Source: Clostridia bacterium (GTDB taxonomy: Bacteria > Bacillota > Clostridia > Monoglobales > Monoglobaceae). Taken from it: a stretch of 64,000 nucleotides of DNA. Positions 45,067-53,735 of this stretch are shown here, one piece after another (within the stretch, counting starts at the first letter, position 1; every line of letters starts with the position of its first letter). The translations under genes and the position numbers were made by a program. The notes beneath the pieces are model-generated. The model had not been told where the DNA came from, ran no database searches, and saw only the letters and a program-made list of their open reading frames with translations. The stretch is from contig JAGARO010000008.1 of NCBI GenBank assembly GCA_017622215.1, positions 53,002 to 117,001 on the forward strand, written 5' to 3'.

Positions 45067-45747
45067 TTATCTGCCGGTAGCTGTAAGCATAACTATCGGT
45101 GTTTTAAGCATAATCTTTAAGTCATTAAGATATGTTCTTGTCTGTATGTATTCAATATCCATTTCAACCCACTGTTCAAAAGGAATATCGTTTCTGTTTT
45201 TGGAAATCTGCCATGTGCAGGTAATTCCGGGAGTTACAAGAAGACGGAGCTTCTGGTAATCTGTATAATACTGCACTTCTCTTGGGAGAGGCGGTCTTGG
45301 ACCTACCAAAGTCATATCGCCCTTGAATACATTGAAAAACTGCATAAGCTCATCAAGAGAAACTTTTCTTAAGAATTTACCAACTCTTGTAATACGCGGG
45401 TCCTCTTTCATTTTAAATACAGGACCGTCCATTTCGTTCTGTTTTACAAGCTCATCAATCATTTTATCAGCGTTAGCCTTCATAGTTCTGAATTTATACA
45501 TATAAAATTCTTTTCCGTGGCGACCAACTCTTATCTGCTTGTAAAATGGGCCTGCACTTGGGTCGTCAATTACAATTACAATTGCAATTATAATCATAAG
45601 AGGTAAAAATCCCAATAAAATCAAAGTAGCAAAAAATATGTCAAAAAGTCTTTTCTGCTTCCAGAATGTTGCATAAGATTTTTCAATAATAGCTTCAAGC
45701 TTAGCTCTGGTTTTTTCATCAACCTTGTCCTGTTCAATATAAGGCAT
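45067..45747 (-). CDS. Initiating monotopic phosphoglycosyltransferase
   Basis: A 226-residue 'small' sugar transferase that starts repeat-unit assembly by moving a phosphosugar onto undecaprenyl phosphate. One re-entrant hydrophobic helix (about 33-60), the YKFRTM motif, the catalytic Asp-Glu pair in VSLDELMQF and the GPRPPLP uridine-binding segment are visible. It lacks the large N-terminal membrane domain of WbaP/WcaJ, so it is the minimal PglC-like form. The sugar is unknown. Its ATG overlaps the deacetylase stop (TAATG). Confidence 0.93.
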   Translation of the reverse strand: MPYIEQDKVDEKTRAKLEAIIEKSYATFWKQKRLFDIFFATLILLGFLPLMIIIAIVIVIDDPSAGPFYKQIRVGRHGKEFYMYKFRTMKANADKMIDELVKQNEMDGPVFKMKEDPRITRVGKFLRKVSLDELMQFFNVFKGDMTLVGPRPPLPREVQYYTDYQKLRLLVTPGITCTWQISKNRNDIPFEQWVEMDIEYIQTRTYLNDLKIMLKTPIVMLTATGR

Positions 45748-46616
45748 TATCCTACACTTCTTTCTTTTATGTTCATTACAGAATCAAATTCTGTTTTTCT
45801 GTTTTCTGATATATAAAATTTACTGAAAACAATATTTTTGTTTTCAAAATCAATTTCCTTATCTAAAAATCCCGGGTGGAATAAAACTTCAATATCCATT
45901 CCCTTTTTGTCAGCCATTTTTATATACTTTGGCAAAACTTTTCTTACTCTTTTTTCGTCCATTCTCCCCGAAAAAAGAATTCCCATAAATAAAGCTGTCG
46001 GAATTTCAACTCCCCTTGCTTTATTTTTATCAATAATCCATAAAAACTTCAGTAACCACTGTTTAATTATATTCACAGGGCTGTATGTAAAATACAAGGA
46101 AGGAGTTTTAATATACGGCATAACAGGTTCAGCGGGAATCCTCATATATTTAAGCGAAATATTTTCTTCCCTTAAAACCTTTATAAGTGTCTTAAAAACA
46201 GCAGGAATCATATGTGTATGCTGATGACTGTCAATACAAAAGGATGCACCATCGGGCAAAATATTTTTCCAATAAAGCACCTGTGCCCTGATTTCCCTGT
46301 ATAGCTGTTCTTCAAGTTTCTTATTCTTAAACAGCCAGAGCTTGAAAAGACCGAAAAAGGTATGCCTGAAATTACCTTTCTCATCTGCAAGTAAATCTAC
46401 CTCATAAGGCTCAGCCATACACCTGCCCTCAACAAGATTAAGGTGCAGGGACAAACGAATATTTTTATTTAGAAATTCATCCATATCAACCGAATCAAGA
46501 TTAGGATAAACACTGACCTTGTTCAGTCCGCCACAGTCCACACACTCCTTAATACGCATTGACGCATTGGAGCAAAGACCGTAGTCATCAGCACAAAAAT
46601 ATATCACTTTATTCAC
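45747..46616 (-). CDS. ChbG/YdjC-like carbohydrate deacetylase
   Basis: A 289-residue metal-dependent deacetylase family member, related to ChbG/HpnK, which removes acetyl groups from N-acetylglucosamine units. The N-terminal metal motif appears as FCADDYGLC, and CIDSHQHTHMIPAVF supplies the histidines. There is no signal peptide, so it should act in the cytoplasm on a lipid-linked intermediate or sugar. The GTG start overlaps the previous gene by eight bases; a second GTG three codons on is also possible. It suggests a polymer with free amino groups. Confidence 0.82.
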   Translation of the reverse strand: MNKVIYFCADDYGLCSNASMRIKECVDCGGLNKVSVYPNLDSVDMDEFLNKNIRLSLHLNLVEGRCMAEPYEVDLLADEKGNFRHTFFGLFKLWLFKNKKLEEQLYREIRAQVLYWKNILPDGASFCIDSHQHTHMIPAVFKTLIKVLREENISLKYMRIPAEPVMPYIKTPSLYFTYSPVNIIKQWLLKFLWIIDKNKARGVEIPTALFMGILFSGRMDEKRVRKVLPKYIKMADKKGMDIEVLFHPGFLDKEIDFENKNIVFSKFYISENRKTEFDSVMNIKERSVG

Positions 46617-48156
46617 CTTCTGAATTAAGCTTAATTACAATAACATCATCTATAAGAGAAATACACTCCACAGAAGGCCATTCCTTCATAGCCTTAACTT
46701 CTTCCTTTTGGAGAAATTCTTTCTTTTCATCACCGCTTAAGAACTCATAGTTCTTATCACAGTAATCGTTAAGGGCACTGCAGAGCACACTCTGTCCCAC
46801 AGTTTCATCGTCAGCACGGATAATGTATCCGTCGGTTATACCTGTAATGTCAGGAGTAAGGTTTACGCTGTAATCACCGCTGTTGTCCAGAGCACCGATA
46901 ACTAAAATTCTGCTTGAGTCCTCTGCCCCCTCTGTAAACTCAATACGGTCAGCAATTCGCATAAGAGCGCCATAGGATTTTTCGTAGGCAATCTGTGCCT
47001 TGTGATAGCTTACATTTGCAATAACAACCTGATTTAAGATTATTGTAAGCCCCACTAAAAGCACGGTCCAACGTTTTCCGCAGGTATGAACTTCGTTTTT
47101 ATCGGTTCCTCTTTCATAAAGCACAATAAAAAACAGATAAAAAACAGAATAACCCATAAGCATAAGATTGTGGTAGTCAATATCAGCATTCATAAATGCA
47201 AGAGCTCCCGCACCGAGAATAAGCAAAACTCCTAAAACTGCAAGGAACAAGATGTTAACAGGATTCTTATAAATCTTATTTACAATTATGTATTTAACAT
47301 AGTGCATAAGTGTAAGACTCAAAGCTATAACGTTAAGCACTACATAAACATTTACACCCTCTGAAATGTCAAAGAAACAGTCTAAAAATGTTTCCTTTAT
47401 GGAATAAAGAGAACCCCATATATTAAGGGCTGACATTGATGACGCTCCGTTAATGCCCTGATAGTCAAGAAGCTCCATTGAAAATACACCAAGTAAAATC
47501 TTGAGAATTCCGTAATAGATAGCTACACCCGCAATGCCTGTCAAAAGCATAAACACGCTTTTTTTAAGTACAGCCTTAAATGTTGCATTATTATAAATAA
47601 TCTCATCAATAAGCTTAAGTAAAATAAGCATAATTGTAACTGTAATATATGCCTGATAAATTCCGCTGGACAAGGCAATAAGCACTGCCGAGAGAATATA
47701 TCGTGGCTTTTCCCTTGTTAAATACAATGCAGCAAGACAGGAAAGGAAAAACGCAATACTGTAACCGTCAGCCACATAGTTATACATCATAACTGAAGTA
47801 ACTGTAGGAAAAGAAACGATTACTGCACCAATTAAGAATGCTGTGATATTTTTTTCAATATTTAATATTTTACAAATACAAACTCCGCCTAAGGCATGGA
47901 ACAAAATTGCCATAAGTCCGTTTAAAAACGGCAGGTCATAGAATGAACTGAAAGAACAGACAACAGGCAAAAACCATCTGCCAAGACCAAGCATATTCTG
48001 GGAATCATATCTGAAGACAAGGGAGTCCCAGTTAGGAAGCCAGTTTGTTATTTTATAAAGATGTGCAATAAGTCCTACAACGAGGGCTGAAAAGAAACAG
48101 ACCCACAACTGAGGAAGAATACTTTCTTTAAGTTTTCTGAGTACCTTTTCAGGCAT
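46609..48156 (-). CDS. GtrII-like membrane glucosyltransferase
   Basis: A 515-residue integral membrane protein with about eleven helices in two blocks and a C-terminal extracytoplasmic tail. The early loop ITNWLPNWDSLVFRYDSQN and following LGRWFLP match the GtrII family (O-antigen glucosyltransferases of phages). It should transfer a sugar from polyprenyl phosphate to the polymer outside the membrane. With the GtrA-like first gene and the GtrB-like last gene it completes a three-part side-chain module. The ATG at 48156 follows GGAG and lies two bases after the previous stop. Confidence 0.82.
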   Translation of the reverse strand: MPEKVLRKLKESILPQLWVCFFSALVVGLIAHLYKITNWLPNWDSLVFRYDSQNMLGLGRWFLPVVCSFSSFYDLPFLNGLMAILFHALGGVCICKILNIEKNITAFLIGAVIVSFPTVTSVMMYNYVADGYSIAFFLSCLAALYLTREKPRYILSAVLIALSSGIYQAYITVTIMLILLKLIDEIIYNNATFKAVLKKSVFMLLTGIAGVAIYYGILKILLGVFSMELLDYQGINGASSMSALNIWGSLYSIKETFLDCFFDISEGVNVYVVLNVIALSLTLMHYVKYIIVNKIYKNPVNILFLAVLGVLLILGAGALAFMNADIDYHNLMLMGYSVFYLFFIVLYERGTDKNEVHTCGKRWTVLLVGLTIILNQVVIANVSYHKAQIAYEKSYGALMRIADRIEFTEGAEDSSRILVIGALDNSGDYSVNLTPDITGITDGYIIRADDETVGQSVLCSALNDYCDKNYEFLSGDEKKEFLQKEEVKAMKEWPSVECISLIDDVIVIKLNSEGE

Positions 48157-48158
48157 TT

Positions 48159-48893
48159 TTACCACTCCAGCCATTTAAATCTATATAAATATTTTCCGTA
48201 TAGCTTGTTATACAGCTTTACCCCCAGAATTCTTTTTGCAAAGGTTGTGCGTTTAGCTGTCGCCGATGTCCATGATGCACAAAAATGATGTATGGAATAT
48301 GTGTTTTTTGTTATCACTTTCTTGCCTGTGTAATACTTCACAGGGCAAAGATAATCTTCGGGAAGCATCTTAATTCCCATAAAAATCTGGTCTTTGTTTT
48401 CCAAATCCATTCCAAGCTCAACAAGAGTTTCTGTGTTTCTGTCAGGGCATGGGGTTAAATCCAAACTTCCGTCAGGAAGTATAAAGGAAATGTCAGCATA
48501 ATCCTTAAGGAGACTGCCCACAAGCTCGTTGCCCTTTTCACAGGCAAAGCCAAGTCCTGTTGAAACAATTCCGTTGTCGTCAAAGCCCATAAATCCGCCG
48601 TCTTCAATAAGATTATCAAGAGGCTTTATAAGTTCAACATCAGTATCAAGATAAATTCCGCCATTTTCATAGAGAACCTTAAGTCTTACATAATCGCTTA
48701 CAAAAGCCCATTTTTTTGCATCGTATGCTTCACGGGCATATCTGTTTTCATTTATGTCAAAGTTATCTTCATTCCAGCAAACTATTTCATAGTCAGGACA
48801 AAACTTTTTCCAGCTTTTTATACATTTCTTTGCAAGCTTAGGCATATCTCCCCGCCCGAACCAGCAATAATGAATTACTTTTGGAATACTCAT
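48159..48893 (-). CDS. Family 32 glycosyltransferase
   Basis: A 244-residue enzyme of the DXD-containing GT32/Gly_transf_sug family. IPKVIHYCWFG at the N-terminus, WAFVSDYVRLKVLYENGGIYLDTDVE (the DXD motif) and a late HHFCASW are characteristic of Och1- and capsule-type members. It is cytoplasmic and should add one hexose. The ATG overlaps the flippase stop (ATGA), with GGAGG upstream, so the TTG five codons earlier is unlikely. Confidence 0.92.
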   Translation of the reverse strand: MSIPKVIHYCWFGRGDMPKLAKKCIKSWKKFCPDYEIVCWNEDNFDINENRYAREAYDAKKWAFVSDYVRLKVLYENGGIYLDTDVELIKPLDNLIEDGGFMGFDDNGIVSTGLGFACEKGNELVGSLLKDYADISFILPDGSLDLTPCPDRNTETLVELGMDLENKDQIFMGIKMLPEDYLCPVKYYTGKKVITKNTYSIHHFCASWTSATAKRTTFAKRILGVKLYNKLYGKYLYRFKWLEW

Positions 48894-50389
48894 ACTTTTT
48901 TCCTCCAAAGCTGATAAAGTGTTATGAATGCAGACTTGTTAAAGAGGAAGTTCACAATAAGGAATAATGCTACAATCCATATTGAATGAACAGCGCCATA
49001 CATTACAAGCTTTAAAAATGACATATTGCTGAATGTATCAACAAAGAATATTGCCATAATAACTGCAAAAACAAGACCGTTTGAAATCCATAATTTATAT
49101 GTTGAGAACTGACTTCTTCCGAGAACTTCTTTATTGGAATAACGGATTGTTACAACACCACGGTAGAGAAGAGCTGCAATAGTTCCGAAAATTGCACCGC
49201 AGATTCCGAAATAAATAATGGAAATTACAGAAACAACTATGTTAATAATCATTTCGAGTACTGCATGGTGTCGGGTTTTTTCAAAGCCTCCTGCATATTC
49301 AATTACGCTTGTAACAGGAATTTTCCCGTTAGACATAAAGTTCATTATTACAAAAAGCAATACAAGATACACATTTGTATAGTTAGCGTCATTGATTCCC
49401 CTTGTGTAAATCTGTATAAGAGGCAACAGAAATACTGCCATAAGAGTAAAAATTATACAGGTTGCCATTATATAAAAGGTTTCATAAAGGTCAAAGAGTT
49501 TATCAAACTTTTTTCTGTCGGTATGAAACATCTGCCCAAGAGCAAAGTTGAATGAAGTGGTAATACTTGTGATGAAATTCTGCACCTGGGAGAAAAATAT
49601 GTTATAAATTGCATAAATACTAACAGCCTTAAAGTCGCAGAGAATGGAAATAAGAAGCACATCAGTGTTATTGAAAACCATTCCTGAAATCTGATGAAGA
49701 AGCACAGAATTTTTCTGCGCAATAGCCTGAAAGTCTGGTTCAGCGCTCCAGTCCAGCCATTTATATCTGCCCTTTGCATAGAAATACAGGTATAAAAGCT
49801 GAATTAAAGCGATTATACAGTAAACAAGCTGAATAAGAATAAGGCTGTCGGTTAAAAGGAGAACAAGAATTTTACCTGCGTTTGATGCAAGCTGTAAAAT
49901 TGTCTCCGAGTTGTTAATTACATATTTTCTTCCGTCAACCTCCATAAGAATTCTGTATTTTGCCTGAACAAAATAACTGAAAAGGGACGGAACAGCGTTA
50001 AGTAAAATCAGGATAAAAAGAACATTGCTTTCGATTGCCGTCGGAATTAAATAGGCATAAACCAAAGCAATAACAAGAACGATTGCAAGGTATATAAACC
50101 CTGTCTTTATGTAATAGGAACGGGTAGCTGTAAGGACAGAGCTTGCGCCTTTATAGTCCTTTTCACCGATTCTTTTATAAAGAGCCTGAGTTGTAGCAAG
50201 ACCTACCCCTGCCTCCAAAAGAATCATATATGTAAAAATCTGTTTAATTGTAGATAATACGCCGTTAACCTCCGAGCCAAAGTTTTCAAGGTACAGCCTT
50301 GGCAAAAGGAAGCTTAAGGTGATGAGTACAACCTGATAAATAAGAGAAGATAAAAGGTTGTTTTTAATTCTCGAATCTTTACCCTTCAA
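48890..50389 (-). CDS. Wzx-type polysaccharide flippase
   Basis: A 499-residue MOP-superfamily transporter with about 12-14 helices that should flip undecaprenyl-linked repeat units. The first helix segment VVLITLSFLLPRLYLENFGSEVNG and the FTYMILLEAGVG loop match the family. A TTG start at 50389 is chosen because GGAGGT lies six bases before it; the longer frame would place that ribosome site inside the gene. It overlaps the GT32 gene by four bases and is part of the operon. Confidence 0.9.
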   Translation of the reverse strand: MKGKDSRIKNNLLSSLIYQVVLITLSFLLPRLYLENFGSEVNGVLSTIKQIFTYMILLEAGVGLATTQALYKRIGEKDYKGASSVLTATRSYYIKTGFIYLAIVLVIALVYAYLIPTAIESNVLFILILLNAVPSLFSYFVQAKYRILMEVDGRKYVINNSETILQLASNAGKILVLLLTDSLILIQLVYCIIALIQLLYLYFYAKGRYKWLDWSAEPDFQAIAQKNSVLLHQISGMVFNNTDVLLISILCDFKAVSIYAIYNIFFSQVQNFITSITTSFNFALGQMFHTDRKKFDKLFDLYETFYIMATCIIFTLMAVFLLPLIQIYTRGINDANYTNVYLVLLFVIMNFMSNGKIPVTSVIEYAGGFEKTRHHAVLEMIINIVVSVISIIYFGICGAIFGTIAALLYRGVVTIRYSNKEVLGRSQFSTYKLWISNGLVFAVIMAIFFVDTFSNMSFLKLVMYGAVHSIWIVALFLIVNFLFNKSAFITLYQLWRKKV

Positions 50390-50418
50390 TTTAATACCTC
50401 CGTGCATTAAAAACACAT

Positions 50419-50961
50419 TTATACTCTGTTGCAGACATACCCCTCTGTTGCATTCTCTTTAGGAATAATCCTACCGGGGTTGCCGATTACAATGCTGTGG
50501 TCAGGAACGTCAAAATTTACAAAAGTAAGGGGTGCTATAAGCACATCGTTGCCGATTCTAACATTTCCCACGATAACTGAGTTTACTCCAACCCAGACGT
50601 TGTCCCCGATAACAGGAGTCCCCTTTCTTTTTCCGCGGTTTTCAACGCCAATGGTTACACCTGTGCTGACATTAAAGTTTTTCCCGATTATAGCATCAGG
50701 GTTAATTAAAACTCTGCCTAAATGACCGATATAAAAACCCTCGCCTATTTGAGTTCTGGCAGGAATCTGTATCTGCGTCTTTCTGGAAAATAATAAAAGT
50801 CTTAATTCATAAAAAAGCTTGAGTGGCAGGAACCTACAGCCATTCGCCTTTCTGTAAAGCTTTATGTATTTTAATTCAAGGGGTCTGAAAATCCTTTTTA
50901 AGAATGGTTCGCCCTCTTCTCCGTAATATCTGTATAAATCTTTTTTAAAAATGTTGTTCAT
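50419..50961 (-). CDS. Left-handed beta-helix acyltransferase
   Basis: A 180-residue hexapeptide-repeat acyltransferase, similar to serine acetyltransferase and WcaF/CapG-type enzymes. An N-terminal helical part (about 1-60) leads to the repeats (IGEGFYIGH, INPDAIIGKNFNVS, VIGDNVWVGVNSVI, VRIGNDVLIAP). The catalytic His is in IGHLGRV. It probably acetylates a sugar of the repeat unit, since it is second in the polysaccharide operon. Involvement in cysteine synthesis is less likely, as no cysK is nearby. The ATG at 50961 was chosen over an in-frame TTG that overlaps GtrA. Confidence 0.88.
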   Translation of the reverse strand: MNNIFKKDLYRYYGEEGEPFLKRIFRPLELKYIKLYRKANGCRFLPLKLFYELRLLLFSRKTQIQIPARTQIGEGFYIGHLGRVLINPDAIIGKNFNVSTGVTIGVENRGKRKGTPVIGDNVWVGVNSVIVGNVRIGNDVLIAPLTFVNFDVPDHSIVIGNPGRIIPKENATEGYVCNRV

Positions 50962-50971
50962 AATTTCACTC

Positions 50972-51352
50972 TCATTTTTCCTTTTCTTCAAGGAATATTT
51001 TTCTTGTTATAAAGTTGTAGATTGGCACAATCACCATAGCGAGAAATTTTATCACAAGATAATAAACAGAGGTAAATGTAACGCCAATCCACAGGATAAG
51101 CTGATTAAGACCAAGCCCGCCGATGCTGAGCAATACAAATATAATAAATTCTTTTACTTTACTTTGCTTTTTGCTTTTAAATACGAAAGCCATACTTAGA
51201 ATGTAGTTTACAGTAACAGAAACAGAAAAGGAAACTGCAGAGGCAATAAGTACATCAACGCTGAAAAGTTCTTTTAAGAATACAAGAACGCCAACGTCAA
51301 CAAAAGCAGCGATAACGCCTACAATTGCGAATTTGAGAAGCTGAAAAACCAC
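50972..51352 (-). CDS. GtrA-family membrane protein
   Basis: A 126-residue protein with four helices, of the GtrA family, thought to flip polyprenyl-phospho-sugars to the outer leaflet. It has the FAIVGVIAAFVDVGVLV opening and the NYILSMAFVF motif. It starts at GTG after GGGAGGG and is the first gene of the operon, just behind the promoter at 51429-51457. Its GtrB-like partner is 20 kb downstream as the last gene. Confidence 0.9.
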   Translation of the reverse strand: MVFQLLKFAIVGVIAAFVDVGVLVFLKELFSVDVLIASAVSFSVSVTVNYILSMAFVFKSKKQSKVKEFIIFVLLSIGGLGLNQLILWIGVTFTSVYYLVIKFLAMVIVPIYNFITRKIFLEEKEK

Positions 51353-51428
51353 CTTGTTTCCCTCCCTTTTTCGGTAAATCTCATATAAATGGACATAATT
51401 AACCTATTATATATTTATAATCTGTTTT

Positions 51429-51457
51429 ATTATATCACAAAAGTCCTGAAAAATCAA
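51429..51457 (-). promoter_or_regulatory. Main promoter of the 20 kb polysaccharide operon
   Basis: TTGATT-17 bp-TATAAT on the minus strand, about 75 bases before the GtrA start. I saw no riboswitch in the short leader. Gaps between the 18 genes are at most about 20 bases or are overlaps, so no other promoter is obvious. Confidence 0.7.
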
Positions 51458-51537
51458 CAATTTCAGGCGTTTATTATAAATTTAATTAATACAGACCGAG
51501 AAAGAATTGCGAGGATTTACAATTTTTCAGGGGGTGC

Positions 51538-51566
51538 TTGAAAAATATATGTTTTTATGATAATAT
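51538..51566 (+). promoter_or_regulatory. Putative promoter of the patatin-like gene
   Basis: TTGAAA-17 bp-TAATAT, about 80 bases before the start. Confidence 0.5.
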
Positions 51567-51645
51567 TATGAAGAAAATATAAAGAATCAGATAGATTTTT
51601 GACGTAAAGTACGGACTGGAAGAAATGACAGAAAGAAGGAAATTT

Positions 51646-52497
51646 ATGAAATTCGGAATAGCTTTAGAGGGCGGTGCAAGCCGTACCCTTTTCTCCTGTG
51701 GAGTGCTGGATGTACTCTTGGAGGAAAATATTGAGGCAGATTATATAATAGGTGTTTCTGCGGGAATAGCCTTTGGAACCTCCTATGCAAGCAAGCAAAA
51801 GGGAAGAAACCTTGAACTTGCAAGAAAATATATGGCAGATAAGCGTTATATGGGTGCAAGACATATGTTAAGACCTAAAAACAGGAGTTATTATAATCTT
51901 GACTTTGTTTTTGATGAAATCCCGAATAAATATGTGCCCTTTGACTTTGAAGAATATAAGAAATTCAAGGGAAATGTAGTAGCAGGGGTTACAAATATGG
52001 AAACGGGCAAGGCTGAATATATTGAAATCCCAAGGGGAGATAAAACAAGCACAGCTCTCCGTGCCAGCTGTGCCCTGCCTCTTATGTTCAAGCCTATAAA
52101 AATCGGCGGGAAATATTATGTTGACGGAGGAGTTGCAGACCCGATTCCATATAAAAAGGCGTTGGACGACGGATGCGATAAAGTTATAGTAATTCTCACA
52201 AGGGAAGAGGATTATGTAAAGAAACCTGAGCCGACACAGAGATTGGTTGATATAGCATACGCTAGATATCCACAGCTTTGTAAGACCATAAAAGAACGCC
52301 ACGAAAATTACGAAAGACAGCGTGAAGAGCTTAAAAGGCTCGAAAAAGAGGGAAAGGTCTTTGTGGTTTATCCAAAGGACACAAAGGGCTTTAAGAGAAC
52401 TGAATCAGACCCAAAACTTCTTGAGGGAATTTATAACCAGGGTATAGAAGTAATGAGAGAAAGAATAGAAGAACTTAAAGAATTTTTAAATAAATAA
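51646..52497 (+). CDS. Patatin-like phospholipase
   Basis: A 283-residue member of the bacterial YjjU-type patatin family of lipid acyl hydrolases. The oxyanion segment LEGGASRTLFSCG, the nucleophile Ser38 in GVSAG and the catalytic Asp160 in DGGVADP are present. No signal peptide or membrane helix is found, so it should be cytoplasmic or peripheral. The ATG at 51646 follows AAGGA; another ATG at 51625 is possible. It is monocistronic, with a strong terminator. Confidence 0.92.
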   Translation: MKFGIALEGGASRTLFSCGVLDVLLEENIEADYIIGVSAGIAFGTSYASKQKGRNLELARKYMADKRYMGARHMLRPKNRSYYNLDFVFDEIPNKYVPFDFEEYKKFKGNVVAGVTNMETGKAEYIEIPRGDKTSTALRASCALPLMFKPIKIGGKYYVDGGVADPIPYKKALDDGCDKVIVILTREEDYVKKPEPTQRLVDIAYARYPQLCKTIKERHENYERQREELKRLEKEGKVFVVYPKDTKGFKRTESDPKLLEGIYNQGIEVMRERIEELKEFLNK

Positions 52498-52498
52498 C

Positions 52499-52531
52499 GC
52501 AAAAAGGACCGTGGGGAACGGTCCTTTTTGC
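52499..52531. terminator. Symmetric terminator after the patatin gene
   Basis: GCAAAAAGGACCG and CGGTCCTTTTTGC around GTGGGGAA-type loop sequence. It can act on both strands, and the membrane-protein gene that follows is convergent. Confidence 0.85.
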
Positions 52532-52576
52532 ATTCGGAAAATTAAAAATATAAAAAGGGGGAAAAGTCAAATTTGC

Positions 52577-53065
52577 TTACGCAAATAAACTTACAACATA
52601 GATAATTGTGAAAAGGATTGAGCCTGCGGACTGAAGCCACATAAAGAACTCAAAAACAGAGTCCCATAATGTCCATTCCTCTCCGTCAGTAACCTTGAAG
52701 AACATCTTAACGAAGTCCCCTGCCCAGAGGAAAACAAGAACGTATGCACAAAACTGCATAAAAAGAGATGTGCTTTCTAAAGCTGATATGGCGAAGAAAA
52801 TAATTGTAAGAAGATTTGTTACAATCGCCATAATGCTTGTAAACACAGGGTTTACGCCGTTGTCGGACAATTCCTTTTCAATAAATTTTTCTGCCTTTTC
52901 ATCAGAGGAAAAGTTAAGAACCCAAAGTCTTTTAAAGGTTTTTGCAGAAAACATAAGAATAATTATACCCATGAAAAGGCAAAACATCTTTATATTTATG
53001 AACATTGTAAGAAGTGAAATACAGGTTGCAGGAAATAATACTGCCATCTGAAATTTAAGTGCCAA
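52577..53065 (-). CDS. Four-helix membrane protein, function unknown
   Basis: A 162-residue protein with four hydrophobic segments (about 8-25, 26-45, 75-115 as a pair, 135-160) and a charged loop at about 50-70 (SSDEKAEKFIEKELS). I do not recognise the family. Translation starts at TTG, preceded by GGGAGG eight bases upstream. It has a terminator-bounded position between the patatin and SLOG genes and is convergent with the patatin gene. Confidence 0.6.
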   Translation of the reverse strand: MALKFQMAVLFPATCISLLTMFINIKMFCLFMGIIILMFSAKTFKRLWVLNFSSDEKAEKFIEKELSDNGVNPVFTSIMAIVTNLLTIIFFAISALESTSLFMQFCAYVLVFLWAGDFVKMFFKVTDGEEWTLWDSVFEFFMWLQSAGSILFTIIYVVSLFA

Positions 53066-53107
53066 TGTACTTGCCTCCCAAGATAATTCTATGTATCTAT
53101 CATAACA

Positions 53108-53147
53108 TAAAAAAAGTTTAATTCCCGATTGTAATAGGAATTAAACT
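53108..53147 (-). terminator. Terminator of the SLOG gene
   Basis: AGTTTAATTCC and GGAATTAAACT around an 11-base loop, followed on the minus strand by a T7 run. Confidence 0.82.
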
Positions 53148-53193
53148 GTTCTTTAAAAGAAAATTAACTTTTCTGTAATTTCCGCGTAATATT

Positions 53194-53682
53194 TCAGGCA
53201 AGGTTTATAACCTGAATTCCCTGCTCTTTTGCGTATAAAACAGTGCTGTAAGTACCGCCGCGGGCATTTTTAAGGTAAGCGACGCAGATTGAGGAGTTGT
53301 TTATCATAAAACGGTTCCTGATTTGCATACAGCCCTCAAAATAATTTTCTGAAATGTATTCAGTCTGGTCGCAAAGAGAGAGAATGTTTTCATATCTTTC
53401 CTTGTCGGCTTTCCCCCAGCCCTGTGTCTGATTTCTGCAAGGCAAGGCCATAACAAGCCTTATGTGGGGGTGAGTTTTCTTAAGTGTTAAAATAGCCTCC
53501 GCTGCAAGCAGGTCAAAGCCTCTTGCCCCACCTGAGATAAAGGTGTCAAAGCCCTTTTTGATAAGGTCTTCGCAGGTATCCAGAAGACCTGACATAATCT
53601 TTGGCGAGGATAAAGAATCTACAATTCTGTGGCCTGTAAATGAACAGGTCTTTGATTTTATAATTTCCATAATAATTTCCAT
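53194..53682 (-). CDS. SLOG-family protein, YpsA/DUF1273-like
   Basis: A 162-residue protein with the Rossmann-like SLOG fold that binds nucleotide-type ligands. The CSFTGHR opening, the FISGGARGFDLLAAE motif and VMALPCRNQTQGWG match the YpsA group. YpsA in Bacillus affects cell division and oxidative stress, and related SLOG proteins sense nucleotides in conflict systems, but the role here is unknown. The start is ambiguous between 53682 and an ATG four codons downstream, neither with an ideal ribosome site. It is divergent from the YjdF-like gene. Confidence 0.82.
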   Translation of the reverse strand: MEIIMEIIKSKTCSFTGHRIVDSLSSPKIMSGLLDTCEDLIKKGFDTFISGGARGFDLLAAEAILTLKKTHPHIRLVMALPCRNQTQGWGKADKERYENILSLCDQTEYISENYFEGCMQIRNRFMINNSSICVAYLKNARGGTYSTVLYAKEQGIQVINLA

Positions 53683-53686
53683 AGCC

Positions 53687-53715
53687 TTTACAATTTTTGT
53701 AGTTTGTGATATATT
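53687..53715 (+). promoter_or_regulatory. Promoter of the YjdF-like gene
   Basis: TTTACA-17 bp-TATATT, directly beside the divergent SLOG start and 20 bases before the next ATG. Confidence 0.55.
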
Positions 53716-53735
53716 AATTTACGGAGGGACCGTAA

